A stretch of DNA of 64,000 bases from Stenotrophomonas maltophilia (GCF_002799155.1 NZ_NERD01000002.1:4140501-4204500); one strand, 5' to 3'; positions 21,290 through 31,816 are shown, numbered from the stretch's first letter. Notes: generated from the letters alone by a model not told the origin. Translations and numbers: made by a program.

Positions 21290-22624
21290 ATGAGTATCTT
21301 CACCGAAGCCCAGGCCAAGGCCATCCTCGACAAGGTCATTGCCCTGTCCAAGGCCGACGAGTGCACCGCCGTGCTGGCCGGCGCGATCAGCGGCAACATC
21401 CGTTTCGCGCTGAACAACGTCTCCACCAGCGGCATCGTCGACAATACCGAGCTGGCGGTCACCGTCGCCTTCGGCAAGCGCGTCGGCACGGCCTCGATCA
21501 ACGAGTTCGACGACGCCGCGCTGGAACGCGTGGTGCGTCGTGCCGAAGACCTGGCCCGCCTGGCCCCGGAAAACCCGGAGTTCATGCCGGCCATCGGCAA
21601 GCAGAGCTACCGTGCCAGCCCGACCTTCAGCGAATCCACCGCTGCGATCGACCCGGCGTTCCGTGCCAAGGTCGCCGCCGATTCGATCGCCCCGTGCCGT
21701 GGCCACGGCCTGATCGCCGCCGGCTTCCTCGAGGACGGCCAGGGCTTCCAGGCCACCGCCAACAGCAACGGCAACTTCGCCTACCAGCGCACCACCAACT
21801 TCGACTACACCTGCACCGTGCGCACTGAGGACGGCCGCGGTTCGGGCTGGGTTGGCCGCAACCTGAAGGATGCCGCCGACTTCAAGGCCGACCAGGACAT
21901 CCGCATCGCCATGCGCAAGGCCACCGAATCGGCCGAAGCCAAGGCGCTGGAGCCGGGCAAGTACACGGTGATCCTGGAACCGGCTGCGGCCGCAGGCCTG
22001 ATCAGCTTCATGATGAACTTCTTCAGTGCACGCTCGGCCGATGAAGGCCGCAGCTTCCTGTCAAAGAAGGGTGGCGGCAACAAGCTGGGCGAGCAGGTCT
22101 ACGACCCGCGCGTGACCATGATCGCCGACCCGTGGCATCCGGACGCACCGGTGCTGCCGTGGGACAACGAAGGCATGCCGCGCGAGCGCATGGCGATCAT
22201 CGAGAACGGCAGGATCGCCAACCTGGACTACTCGCGCTTCTGGGCCCAGAAGCAGGGCAAGACCGCCAAGGCTACGCCGGGCAACCTGCTGATGAGCGGT
22301 GGCGACAAGAGCACCGCCGAGCTGGTGCGCGGCACCCAGAAGGGCATCCTGGTCACCCGCACCTGGTACATCCGCATGGTCGATCCGCAGACCGTGCTGC
22401 TGACCGGCCTGACCCGCGACGGCACCTTCTACATCGAGAACGGCCAGATCAAGCACCCGGTGAAGAACTTCCGCTTCAACGAATCGCCGGTGATCATGCT
22501 CAACAACATCGAAGAGCTCGGCAAGCCGGTGCGCGTGGCCGGTGATGAATCCAGCTACGTGATGATGATCCCGCCGATGAAGCTGCGCGACTTCACCTTC
22601 ACCTCGCTGTCCGACGCCGTCTGA
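21290..22624 (+). CDS. PmbA/TldE-family partner subunit
   Basis: 444 residues; ATG at 21290 with AGGAG eleven bases upstream. It belongs to the TldD/PmbA superfamily (YTVILEPAAAAGLISFMMNFFSARSADEG, then DPRVTMIADPWHPDAPVLPWDNEGMPRERM) but lacks the H-E-x3-H zinc motif, which marks it as the TldE-type subunit that pairs with TldD. It has no signal peptide, unlike the two TldD paralogues before it. This raises the possibility of co-export as a folded complex. It overlaps the next gene by one base (TGATG). Confidence 0.85.
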   Translation: MSIFTEAQAKAILDKVIALSKADECTAVLAGAISGNIRFALNNVSTSGIVDNTELAVTVAFGKRVGTASINEFDDAALERVVRRAEDLARLAPENPEFMPAIGKQSYRASPTFSESTAAIDPAFRAKVAADSIAPCRGHGLIAAGFLEDGQGFQATANSNGNFAYQRTTNFDYTCTVRTEDGRGSGWVGRNLKDAADFKADQDIRIAMRKATESAEAKALEPGKYTVILEPAAAAGLISFMMNFFSARSADEGRSFLSKKGGGNKLGEQVYDPRVTMIADPWHPDAPVLPWDNEGMPRERMAIIENGRIANLDYSRFWAQKQGKTAKATPGNLLMSGGDKSTAELVRGTQKGILVTRTWYIRMVDPQTVLLTGLTRDGTFYIENGQIKHPVKNFRFNESPVIMLNNIEELGKPVRVAGDESSYVMMIPPMKLRDFTFTSLSDAV

Positions 22625-23331
22625 TGGATCGCCGGGCCTGCCTGCGCTGGTTGGCCGCTGCCGCTTCGGCGGCGGCGCTGCCGGCCTTCGCGCAGGCAGG
22701 CCCGCGCAGTTCGCGCTACGACTTCTGGTTCACCCGCCTGCAGTACGACTCCGGTGACTGGGACGTGGACGCGCGCATGCCGTCCAACCTGATCACCTCG
22801 CTGATCGACTACACCTCGCTGCGCGTGGACCCGCAGGAACACGTGGTCGCGCTGGCCGACCCACGCATGCTGGAAGCGCCGTTCTGCTACCTGGCCGGGC
22901 ACACGCTGGTGGAGTTCAACGCCGCCGAACGGCAGAACTTCGTGCGCTACGTGCGCAATGGCGGCTTCGTCTTCGTCGACGACTGCAACCATGACATCGA
23001 CGGCCTGTTCGCCACCTCGTTCGAAGCGCAGATGGGCCGCCTGTTCGGCCCGAAGGCACTGCAGAAGCTGCCCAACAGCCATCCGCTCTACCGCAGCTTC
23101 TTCCGCTTCCCCGATGGCCCCCCCGCCACCAGCTTCGAACTCAACGGCTGGGGCGACGACCTGGTGCACGACTACCTGAAGGGCATCGAGGTCGATGGCC
23201 GCCTGGGCCTGCTCTACAGCAACAAGGACTACGGCTGCGAGTGGGATTACGACTGGCGCAACAAGCGCTTCCTGGCCGAAGACAACACCCGCTTCGGCGT
23301 CAACATCGTGATGTACGCGTTGAACAATTGA
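22624..23331 (+). CDS. DUF4159 protein with twin-arginine-like signal
   Basis: 235 residues. The start MDRRACLRWLAAAASAAALPAFAQA is a signal peptide with an Arg-Arg pair. The mature part has the DUF4159 pattern: YDFWFTRLQYDSGDWDVD, LVEFNAAERQNFVRYVRNGGFVFVDDC, HPLYRSFF and the ending FGVNIVMYALNN. DUF4159 resembles the glutamine amidotransferase-like fold and commonly accompanies MoxR/DUF58/BatA genes, as here. Its biochemical role is unknown. It is translationally coupled to the TldE-type gene. Confidence 0.82.
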   Translation: MDRRACLRWLAAAASAAALPAFAQAGPRSSRYDFWFTRLQYDSGDWDVDARMPSNLITSLIDYTSLRVDPQEHVVALADPRMLEAPFCYLAGHTLVEFNAAERQNFVRYVRNGGFVFVDDCNHDIDGLFATSFEAQMGRLFGPKALQKLPNSHPLYRSFFRFPDGPPATSFELNGWGDDLVHDYLKGIEVDGRLGLLYSNKDYGCEWDYDWRNKRFLAEDNTRFGVNIVMYALNN

Positions 23332-23347
23332 TAGGACCCGCACGCCC

Positions 23348-24331
<984 letters not shown>

Positions 24332-24338
24332 TCCACGC

Positions 24339-25235
24339 GTGAACGCTGGTACGCCGTTGACCCTGCCACCCGAACTGCGCGCGCGCCTGCGCCTGCTGCG
24401 GTTGCGGCCGCGCCTGGCCAGCGGCGCCAGTGGCATCGGCCAGCACGCCAGCCGCAGCCGCGGTGCCGGCCTGGAATTCGCCCAGTACCGGGCCTACGAG
24501 CCGGGCGACGAACTGCGACAGATCGACTGGAAGCTGTACGCACGCTCGGACCGCTTCTTCGTGCGTGAATCCGAACGCGAGAGCCCGATCACGGTCTGGC
24601 TCCTGCTCGATGCCACCGCTTCGGCCGGCCAGGCCGATCGCGCGGCACCGCAGCACACGCGCCTGGACCACATGCGCGGCGTTGCCGCCTGCCTGGTCGA
24701 ACTGGCCCTGCAGCAGGGCGACCGTTTCGGCTTGCTGGCGATCAATGGCGATGGACTGCAGCTGGTGCCCGCAGCGAACGGCGCACGCCAGCGTGACCGC
24801 GTGCATCTTCAACTGCATGCGCTGCAGGCGCGCGGCGGCTGGCCTGCGGCGGATCGACTGCGTCCCCTGTGGGAGCGCGTGCGCCCGGGCGACCTGCTGC
24901 TGGCGGTCGGTGATGGCTTCGACGAGGCCGGCATCGTGCTGCTGGAGCAACTGGCCAGCGCGCGCCGCGAAGTGGCCCTGCTGCAGATCCTGACCGCCGA
25001 CGAGCGCGACTTCCCGTTCGACGCCGGCCATCGCTTCCGCGACCCGGAGACCGGCGAGGAACTGCTGGGCGATGGCGCGGCGATCCGCGCCGACTATCTG
25101 CGCCGCTTCGCCGATGCACGCGGCGCATTGCAATCGCGCCTGCAGGCCAGCGGCATCGCCAGTGCCACCGGCTGGCTCGACCAACCGTTGGACCAGCCGC
25201 TGCAGGCACTGCTTGCCCGTGGGGGCGGCGGATGA
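24339..25235 (+). CDS. DUF58 protein (vWA-like MoxR partner)
   Basis: 298 residues from the GTG at 24339, 7 bp after the moxR stop. The DUF58 signature YRAYEPGDELRQIDWKLYARSDRFFVRESERE is complete. A downstream ITVWLLLDATASAG resembles the metal-ion-dependent adhesion site of a vWA fold (D-x-T-x-S-like). It probably bridges the ATPase to its client at the membrane. It overlaps the next gene by ATGA. Confidence 0.9.
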   Translation: MNAGTPLTLPPELRARLRLLRLRPRLASGASGIGQHASRSRGAGLEFAQYRAYEPGDELRQIDWKLYARSDRFFVRESERESPITVWLLLDATASAGQADRAAPQHTRLDHMRGVAACLVELALQQGDRFGLLAINGDGLQLVPAANGARQRDRVHLQLHALQARGGWPAADRLRPLWERVRPGDLLLAVGDGFDEAGIVLLEQLASARREVALLQILTADERDFPFDAGHRFRDPETGEELLGDGAAIRADYLRRFADARGALQSRLQASGIASATGWLDQPLDQPLQALLARGGGG

Positions 25236-26353
25236 ACCTGCTGTTCCCGCTCGGCCTGGCTGCGCTCACCGCATGGCTGCTGCCGCTGCTGATCCACCTC
25301 GCCCGCCGCCATCCGTACACACCGCTGGATTTCGCCGCGCTGCGCTGGCTGCGTGCACAGATCCGGCCGCGCCAGCGCATCCGCTTCGATGACTGGCCGT
25401 TGCTGCTGGTGCGCCTGCTGTTGCTGGCCGCGCTGGCCTTGCTGCTGGCACGACCTGCATTGACCGGACCTGCGCCAGCCCCCACCGCGTGGACGGTTGT
25501 TGCTCCAGGGCTGGACGCGACCGCACTACGCGGCACCGCCGAAGCGGGCAACTGGCATTGGCTGGCGCCCGGCTTCCCGGCCATTGATCAAGTGCCACCT
25601 GCACCCACTGCATCCCTGCCCAGCCTGCTGCGCGAACTGGACGCACAGCTGCCCGCCGGCACCGCATTGACCGTGCACGTTCCCGATCCCCTGCCCGGCC
25701 TGGATGGCGCCCGCCTGCAGCTGTCGCGTGAGGTGCAGTGGCGCCCGCAGCCGATGCCGGTCACTGCGCAACCGAGTGCTGCGCCGTCGCCGCGCCTGCG
25801 CGTGCACAGCGATGCTTCGGCCGCCGCCCGGCACTGGGTGAATGCACTGCAGCGCGCGTGGGGCATGCAGGCGCCGCTCGCTCCTCTGTTGGCGGATGCC
25901 CTGCCCGAACGCGGCGAGATCGGCGTATGGAGCCGCAACGGCGCACTGCCGGCGAACTGGCAGGCGTGGCTGCAAGACGGTGGACGTGTAGTGACTGCCG
26001 GCAAGCCTGCCGCCGAGGCCAACGTCCTGCTGCGCAACGCCGAGGGCACCCCGCTGCTGTGGCAACAGCGCATCGGCCACGGGGTCCTGCTGTCACTGCC
26101 CGGCGACTGGGATGCCACCGGCAACGCTGCGCTGCGCGATCCGCGCCTGCCGCGTGCCCTGCTGCTGGCCCTGCAGCCGCCTCAACTGCCGCGCATCGGC
26201 GATGCACGGGATCACGCCCCCCGCCGGGCGGCACTGCCTGCAGCAACGCCGCCGCTGCGCGAGCCCACCCCGTGGCTGCTGCTGGCCATCGTGCTGCTGT
26301 TCGCGCTGGAACGCTGGATGGCCAGCAGTGCCCGTCGCAGGGGGCGCGCATGA
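25232..26353 (+). CDS. BatA-like membrane protein (aerotolerance regulator N-terminal domain)
   Basis: 373 residues. The N-terminus MNLLFPLGLAALTAWLLPLLIHLARR and the next membrane segment (LLLVRLLLLAALALLLARPAL) match the BatA N-terminal domain, including the conserved PLLIHL. The central part is probably periplasmic and poorly conserved; a last helix (PWLLLAIVLLFALERWMAS) anchors the C-terminus. Related proteins belong to the Bat operon of Bacteroides. It is coupled by ATGA overlaps on both sides. Confidence 0.8.
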   Translation: MNLLFPLGLAALTAWLLPLLIHLARRHPYTPLDFAALRWLRAQIRPRQRIRFDDWPLLLVRLLLLAALALLLARPALTGPAPAPTAWTVVAPGLDATALRGTAEAGNWHWLAPGFPAIDQVPPAPTASLPSLLRELDAQLPAGTALTVHVPDPLPGLDGARLQLSREVQWRPQPMPVTAQPSAAPSPRLRVHSDASAAARHWVNALQRAWGMQAPLAPLLADALPERGEIGVWSRNGALPANWQAWLQDGGRVVTAGKPAAEANVLLRNAEGTPLLWQQRIGHGVLLSLPGDWDATGNAALRDPRLPRALLLALQPPQLPRIGDARDHAPRRAALPAATPPLREPTPWLLLAIVLLFALERWMASSARRRGRA

Positions 26354-28518
26354 GTACGCTGCAACATGGCTGGCAGCGCGCGCGTCGTCGAAGCGCCCTC
26401 ATCATCCTGCTGCTGGGCCTGCCATGGGCGTTGGCCGCAACGGTGCTGGCCCTGCGCCTGGCAGGCTTCGACATCGCCTGCGTGGTCGGCACGATCAGCC
26501 TGCTCGCCTGCGCAGCCCTCGCCACCGCGCGTGCCCGCCAGTTGGACCGGCAGTGGTTGCAGCGCCGGCTCGATGGCAGCGGCGCCAGCGAGGACAGCGC
26601 CGACCTGTTGTTCGCCGATGCCACCAGGCTCAATCCGCTGCAGCAGCGCCAGCGTGCGCATGTGCTGGCCACGCTGGAACGCGCGATGCCGGAGCTGCGT
26701 CCGCGCTGGCCGCGCAGGGCATTGGCCCTGAACTGGATCGCAGGCCTGGCCATCGTTGCGCTGGCATTCGGCTGGCCGCGTTCGAATCCCAGCTCCGCGC
26801 CTGCCCGCACGTCGGCGCCTGGCAGCACGGCCGCCTCAGGTCCGCTTCACCTGCAGTCCGCCCGCCTGCGTATCGACGCGCCGGCCTATACCGGGCAGGC
26901 CACGCTCACCCAGAACGCACTGGATGCCAAGGTCGCCGCCGACAGCCGGCTGTCGTGGTCATTGCGTTTCGACCGCGCGCCGGACAAGGCATGGCTGCAG
27001 TTCCATGATGGCCGCCGGCTGCCGCTGAGCGAACATGATGGCCAATGGCAGGCACAGGACGTGGCGCGCACGCCGGTGCTGTACCGCGTGGTGAGCGAAC
27101 CGGCCCTGGCCGAAACCCGCCTGCATCGCCTGGACGTGGTCGCCGACCGCGCACCCAGCGTACGCGTGCTGGAGCCGGCCGCCAGCCTGGTGCTGGGCAC
27201 GCCCGGGCAACGCCAGTGGACGCTGCGCTTCGAGGCCAGCGATGACTACGGCGTAGCCACGCAGGCAACGCTGTCGATCACCGCCACACAGGGCAGCGGC
27301 GAGAACATCACCTTCGTTCGCCGCAGCGTCGGCCTCACCGGCAGTGGCGAGGCGACTGCCCGGCGATTCGCGCACACCCTCGACCTGGCCGCGCTGGGCG
27401 CACAGCCGGGCAACGATGTGATCGCCCAGCTGGAAGTACGCGACAACCACACGCCCGCGCCGCAGACCGGGCGCAGCAGCAGCGTGATCCTGCGACTGCC
27501 CAGCGCCGAGGTTGCACTCAGCGCCGAACTGGAAGGCCGCATCAAGAAGGCCCTGCCCGCCTACTTCCGCAGCCAACGGCAGATCATCATCGATGCCGAA
27601 GCGCTGATCCGGCAGCGACGCAGCCTTGCCGCCGAGGACGTCGTGAAGCGCAGCGATGCGATCGGTGTCGACCAGCGCATCCTGCGCCTGCGCTATGGCC
27701 AGTTCCTGGGCGAGGAGAGCGAGGGCGCACCCAAGCCACCGCCGACCAGCGACCTTCCCACCAGCGATGCACCGGCTGCAGACAGCCACGACGACGATCA
27801 TGATCACGACCATGGCGCGGAAGCGCACGCGCACGACGAGCATGGCCACGATCACGGCGGCAAGGCGGCCAATGCCGATGCGCCACCGGTGTTCGGCAGC
27901 GCCACCGATGTGCTCTCCGAATACGGCCACACCCATGACCATGCCGAGGCCGCGACTCTGCTCGACCCGCAGACCCGCGCCACGCTGAAGGCCGCGCTGG
28001 ACCAGATGTGGTCGGCCGAAGGCGAGCTGCGCCAGGGCCGGCCGGAGCAGGCGTTGCCGTTTGCCTACAAGGCGCTGGCTTTCATCAAGCAGGTGCAGCA
28101 GGCCGAACGCATCTACCTGGCCCGGGTCGGGCCGGAGCTGCCACCGATCGATGAAGGCCGCCGGCTGGGCGGCGACCGCGCCGGACTGGCCAGTCGTGAA
28201 CTGCCGCTGGCCGCACGCACGCCGCCCGATCCAGCCATCGTCGAAGCCTGGCAGCGCCTCGGCGATGACACGGCAACGCCCGATCTCGATGCACTCGCCA
28301 CCTGGCAGCAGCGCAATGCCGCCTACCTGCCCGATGCACTGGACCTGGCCGCCGCCATCGAGCAGCTGCGCATCGAACCCCACTGCCGCGACTGCCGCCA
28401 GCGCCTGCGCGCACAAGTGTGGCGGGCGCTGCAGCGACCACTGCCGCAGGCAATGCGGCGCAACGGCGCCGATGCGATGGGGCAGCGGTACCTTGACGCG
28501 CTGGAGGCGCAGCCATGA
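26350..28518 (+). CDS. DUF4175-like membrane protein with His-rich segment
   Basis: About 722 residues. Two N-terminal membrane helices (ALIILLLGLPWALAATVLALRL and the following one) precede SEDSADLLFADATRLNPLQQRQR, which fits DUF4175. A third helix lies near residue 130. The long C-terminal part looks periplasmic, with a helical segment RIKKALPAYFRSQRQIIIDAEALIRQRRSL. Around 27780-27865 there is a His/Asp-rich stretch (DDDHDHDHG, HAHDEHGHDHGG) that could bind zinc, nickel or cobalt. The family role is unknown. Coupled by ATGA to both neighbours. Confidence 0.75.
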   Translation: MSTLQHGWQRARRRSALIILLLGLPWALAATVLALRLAGFDIACVVGTISLLACAALATARARQLDRQWLQRRLDGSGASEDSADLLFADATRLNPLQQRQRAHVLATLERAMPELRPRWPRRALALNWIAGLAIVALAFGWPRSNPSSAPARTSAPGSTAASGPLHLQSARLRIDAPAYTGQATLTQNALDAKVAADSRLSWSLRFDRAPDKAWLQFHDGRRLPLSEHDGQWQAQDVARTPVLYRVVSEPALAETRLHRLDVVADRAPSVRVLEPAASLVLGTPGQRQWTLRFEASDDYGVATQATLSITATQGSGENITFVRRSVGLTGSGEATARRFAHTLDLAALGAQPGNDVIAQLEVRDNHTPAPQTGRSSSVILRLPSAEVALSAELEGRIKKALPAYFRSQRQIIIDAEALIRQRRSLAAEDVVKRSDAIGVDQRILRLRYGQFLGEESEGAPKPPPTSDLPTSDAPAADSHDDDHDHDHGAEAHAHDEHGHDHGGKAANADAPPVFGSATDVLSEYGHTHDHAEAATLLDPQTRATLKAALDQMWSAEGELRQGRPEQALPFAYKALAFIKQVQQAERIYLARVGPELPPIDEGRRLGGDRAGLASRELPLAARTPPDPAIVEAWQRLGDDTATPDLDALATWQQRNAAYLPDALDLAAAIEQLRIEPHCRDCRQRLRAQVWRALQRPLPQAMRRNGADAMGQRYLDALEAQP

Positions 28519-30323
28519 ACGCCTCCGCTGTGAACCTGTGGATTGCGCTGGCACTCGCCCTGATCGTGGTCATCGCCAGCGTGCGCCAGCTGCGTGGCAA
28601 TGCCACGCGCCGTGGCCACCAGTGGATCGTGATCGGACTGCAGCTGATCGCTGCCGCGCTGCTGTACTTCTGCCTGGCCCCCCCCACCCGCCAGCAGCCC
28701 GCAGTCGGCCTGGTCGTGCTGGGAATCGATGCCGGCAAAGCCGGCGCGCTGCCGGCCAGCGCAGGCCCGCTGCTGCTGTTGCCGGAAGCTACCGATGTGC
28801 CCGGCGGCCTGCGCGTGCCGGACCTGGCCACAGCGCTGCGCCAGCACCCCGCCTCCACGCTGACGCTGGTGGGTGCCGGCCTGGTCGCGCGTGACCGCGA
28901 CGCGGTACTGCCACGCGACGTGCGTTGGCAGCCGGCAGTACCGCGGCGCGGTTGGGTCGCCATGCAGCCTCCCGCCGACGCTGCGCCCGGCGCGCGCTTC
29001 GACGTCCATGCACAGGCGCGCGGTGTCGCCAGGGCCAGGGCGGAACTGCTCGATCCCGCCGGCAGCGTGGTGGATCGCGTGGACGTTGCCGAGGACGGCC
29101 ACGTGCAGCTCAGTGGCATCACGCGTGCCGAAGGCCGCAGCGTGTTCCAGCTGCGCCTGCTCGATGCCGAGGGTCACGTGGTGGACAGCGCGCCGGTACC
29201 GCAGCAGACCCTGCCGGCGGCACCACTGCGCCTGCTGGTGCGTGCCAGTGCGCCGGGCCCGGAGCTGAAGTACCTGCGCCGCTGGGCCACCGATACCGGC
29301 ATCCGCGTGCAGGTGCAGGCCGATACCGGGGCGGGCGTCAGCCTTGGAGATGGCGTGGTCGCCCTGGATGCAGCATCACTCGCGCGCAGCGACCTGCTGC
29401 TGCTGGACGAGCGCAGCCTGGCCGCATTGAGTGCTGGCCAGCTCACCGCCGTGCGACAGGCGATGCGCGACGGGCTCGGCGTTCTGGTGCGTAGTGCAGG
29501 CGCACCTGCAGCCAGCGCTCGCCAGCGCCTGCGCGACCTGGGTCTGCCGGTGCAAGGCGATGGCAGCAGCCACGCCCTCGAACTTCCCGGCGACGGCGAC
29601 AGCGCGGTCCTCGCCGCACGACGTGGCCCGCTCGCTGCGGGTACGCTGCCGACCGGCTACGGCGAAGAGGCCGACCGCAGCTCGCACAATGCTCCCCTGC
29701 CTGCGCTGGAAGCACTCGCGCTGCAGGCACCGGGCAGCAACGCCCTGCTGCAGGATGCCACGGGCAAGGCTGTCGGTGGCTGGCGCGCTGCCGGCAAGGG
29801 CCGCATCGGCCTGCTGCCAATCACCGACAGCTGGCGCTGGGTGCTGGCCGGGCGCGATGACCGCCACGGTGAACTCTGGAGCAGCGTGGTCGCCACGCTG
29901 GCGCGAGCACAGGGCAGCGGCGATGCGCTGTGGTCGCCGCAGCCGATCACCTGGGCGGGCGAACGGCAGGCGCTGTGCGGCGTGCAGGCGCCACTGCAGG
30001 TCTTCAACGCACGCGGCGACAGTGTGCCCCTGATCGTCGACGGCGCGACATCGCCCCTGCGCTGCGCCGGCTGGTGGCCGCGCGAGGCGGGCTGGCAGCA
30101 CCTGCAACACGGCGACATCACGATCTGGCGCTATGTGTTCGACCCGAAGGACGCACCTGCACTGCATCGGCAGGCGATGATCGATGCGACCACGCATGCA
30201 CTGGCATCCAGCACGCCGGCAAACACGTCGGTGATGAAGCCCGTGCCGGGCTCGCGCTGGCCATGGTGGCTGGCGTTCGTGCTCTGTGCATCGCTGCTGT
30301 GGTGGCTGGAGCGGCGGCGCTGA
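28515..30323 (+). CDS. Large membrane protein of Bat-type operon, function unknown
   Basis: 602 residues, last gene of the operon. It has two N-terminal helices (NLWIALALALIVVIASV; IVIGLQLIAAALLYFCL) and one C-terminal helix (WWLAFVLCASLLWWLERRR), placing about 520 residues outside the cytoplasm. The middle resembles an Ig-like domain (ARAELLDPAGSVVDRVDV) followed by a glutamine-amidotransferase-like fold (LLLLDERSLAALSAGQLTAVRQAMRDG). This architecture recurs at the ends of MoxR/DUF58/BatA clusters. No catalytic residues can be named. Confidence 0.7.
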   Translation: MNASAVNLWIALALALIVVIASVRQLRGNATRRGHQWIVIGLQLIAAALLYFCLAPPTRQQPAVGLVVLGIDAGKAGALPASAGPLLLLPEATDVPGGLRVPDLATALRQHPASTLTLVGAGLVARDRDAVLPRDVRWQPAVPRRGWVAMQPPADAAPGARFDVHAQARGVARARAELLDPAGSVVDRVDVAEDGHVQLSGITRAEGRSVFQLRLLDAEGHVVDSAPVPQQTLPAAPLRLLVRASAPGPELKYLRRWATDTGIRVQVQADTGAGVSLGDGVVALDAASLARSDLLLLDERSLAALSAGQLTAVRQAMRDGLGVLVRSAGAPAASARQRLRDLGLPVQGDGSSHALELPGDGDSAVLAARRGPLAAGTLPTGYGEEADRSSHNAPLPALEALALQAPGSNALLQDATGKAVGGWRAAGKGRIGLLPITDSWRWVLAGRDDRHGELWSSVVATLARAQGSGDALWSPQPITWAGERQALCGVQAPLQVFNARGDSVPLIVDGATSPLRCAGWWPREAGWQHLQHGDITIWRYVFDPKDAPALHRQAMIDATTHALASSTPANTSVMKPVPGSRWPWWLAFVLCASLLWWLERRR

Positions 30324-30347
30324 GCCCACCGATCGGATCGCAAACAG

Positions 30348-30420
30348 CATCCACGCATGGCGTGGATCTACTGACTGCACCGGGTCGGATCCCTTTCGTC
30401 CACGAAAGGGCTCTGACCCC
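30348..30420. repeat. SMAG hairpin followed by GGGTC-type palindrome, copy 2
   Basis: 30348-30371 is ATCCACGC/GCGTGGAT ending in CTAC, nearly identical to 11811-11834. 30382-30420 is a GGGTCGGATCCCTTTCGT-type stem whose right arm is ACGAAAGGGCTCTGACCCC; the inner arms pair but the GGATCC/CTCTGA portion is mismatched. The palindrome may also end transcription of the Bat-type operon. Confidence 0.7.
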
Positions 30421-30436
30421 ATCCGTCATGCGCCCT

Positions 30437-31111
30437 TCAACGCTTGCCAGCGCGCCGGTACACGCCATTGAAGCGCACGTTCATGCCGCCGCACTCGCTG
30501 TTGTCAGCCACGACCAGTACCTCACCCAGCGAGTGCACCCGCACCTTGCAGGTGTCTTCAACGAATTCCACATCGGCGCCGCGCGGCGTCGCGCGCGCTT
30601 CCACCTGGCCCAGGTTCGGCCCATACGGGCGCTGTTCCGGCGTCGGGTTGGCCGACGGCCAATAGGCATCGCCTTCCACGTGCAGCTGCCCCCCCTGCAC
30701 CGAAATCTGCAGACCGTTATCGCCATCCTTCCAGTGGCCCGCCCAGTCCTGCAGCGTTGGCGCGGCCGCCGGCAACGGCTGCAGCTTGCTGCGGTCGACC
30801 CAGCCGGCGCTGCCGCCCACCTTGTTCGGGAAAAACGCGCAGCGGTAGCGGCCCAGGTCGCGACCGGTCACCACCGTATCGCCGTTGACCACGTAGCTGC
30901 GCTGGCGGCAGGCTGGCTCGCCTTTTTCCGGGCAGCCGTCCATGTCGCCGAGCAGGTACAGGCGCGGCGCATCGACCACGCGTGCCAGCGCGAACCGGCT
31001 CTGTTCAGAGGGGAACGCGCCGTTGCGGCAGGCGCCATCACCAGCAATGCCGGCAGCGAAGGCAGACGCCGGCAGCAATGCAGCCAGCAGGCAGAACGAA
31101 CGCAGAGACAT
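30437..31111 (-). CDS. Secreted protein with SH3-like region, function unknown
   Basis: 224 residues with a Sec signal peptide (LRSFCLLAALLPASAFAAG). The mature part holds at least six cysteines (CRNG, GCPEKG, CRQRS, CAFFP, CKVRV, CGGMN). A segment SYVVNGDTVVTGRDLGRYRC...GWVDRSKLQPL resembles a bacterial SH3-like domain. The second half (WAGHWKDGDNGLQISVQGGQLHVEG) looks like a small beta-barrel. I do not recognise the family. It converges with the Bat-type operon. Confidence 0.6.
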   Translation of the reverse strand: MSLRSFCLLAALLPASAFAAGIAGDGACRNGAFPSEQSRFALARVVDAPRLYLLGDMDGCPEKGEPACRQRSYVVNGDTVVTGRDLGRYRCAFFPNKVGGSAGWVDRSKLQPLPAAAPTLQDWAGHWKDGDNGLQISVQGGQLHVEGDAYWPSANPTPEQRPYGPNLGQVEARATPRGADVEFVEDTCKVRVHSLGEVLVVADNSECGGMNVRFNGVYRRAGKR

Positions 31112-31151
31112 GGCGGCGCTACCGATGGAGGGACCGGCAGGATATACCGGC

Positions 31152-31670
31152 CTACTTCACCGGCGGTGCGGCGCAGCCTTGCTGCTCCTGGCAGAACTGC
31201 AACGCGCGCCGCTGCTGCTCAGCGCTCAGCTCCGGCGGTGGCCGGGCAATGGCGGACTGGATCTGGTCGGGGCCGCCGGTGAGCTTGTTCAGGCCCCGGC
31301 CCGCCGCCAGCACGCCCTTGACCACGCCCATCATGATGTAGCCGCCGCCCATGCTGACCTGCTCTGGCGACGGTGGCTCGCTCCAGTCGCGGCTGAAGCG
31401 GTTGTCGCCGTACTTCACCGGGTTCTTGAAGCGGTACAGGTCCAGCGGCTCGTCATCGGGCTTGAGCGCACGCACTTCGCCGAGGGTGGTGACGTTGTCC
31501 TGCGGCAAGGTGGTGGCGATCGGTGCGGTGGTTGCAGCCGGCGCATCTGCGGGGGGAACGGGCGCAGGATCAGGCGCCGCTGTCGGCGTGGCCTGCTGCG
31601 CCTGCGCGATGCCCGCCAGCAGCATGCTGGCCAGGAGTGCTCCCTGCGTTCCACGTCGTGCCACAGCCAT
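31152..31670 (-). CDS. Small secreted protein, function unknown
   Basis: 172 residues. The signal peptide (ALLASMLLAGIAQAQQ) is followed by a Pro/Ala-rich linker (TPTAAPDPAPVPPADAPAATTAP). A conserved-looking core follows, LDLYRFKNPVKYGDNRFSRDWSEPPSPEQVSMGGGY, and a C-terminal CQEQQGCAAPP pair of cysteines. Codon use fits a real gene. I do not recognise the family. It lies 40 bp upstream of the preceding minus-strand gene and may be cotranscribed with it. Confidence 0.55.
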   Translation of the reverse strand: MAVARRGTQGALLASMLLAGIAQAQQATPTAAPDPAPVPPADAPAATTAPIATTLPQDNVTTLGEVRALKPDDEPLDLYRFKNPVKYGDNRFSRDWSEPPSPEQVSMGGGYIMMGVVKGVLAAGRGLNKLTGGPDQIQSAIARPPPELSAEQQRRALQFCQEQQGCAAPPVK

Positions 31671-31816
31671 CCACCCTGTTGGTTGCGTCCAGCGATCAAG
31701 GATACGGATGCCGGCTTCAGATTTCGTTGCTGCACCGGTGGCTGTTCAGCCAGGGGAGATCCGGCACTGCCGCCGCCACCGCAATGAACAGTTCACTCCG
31801 TCCGATGCCGAAGTCT

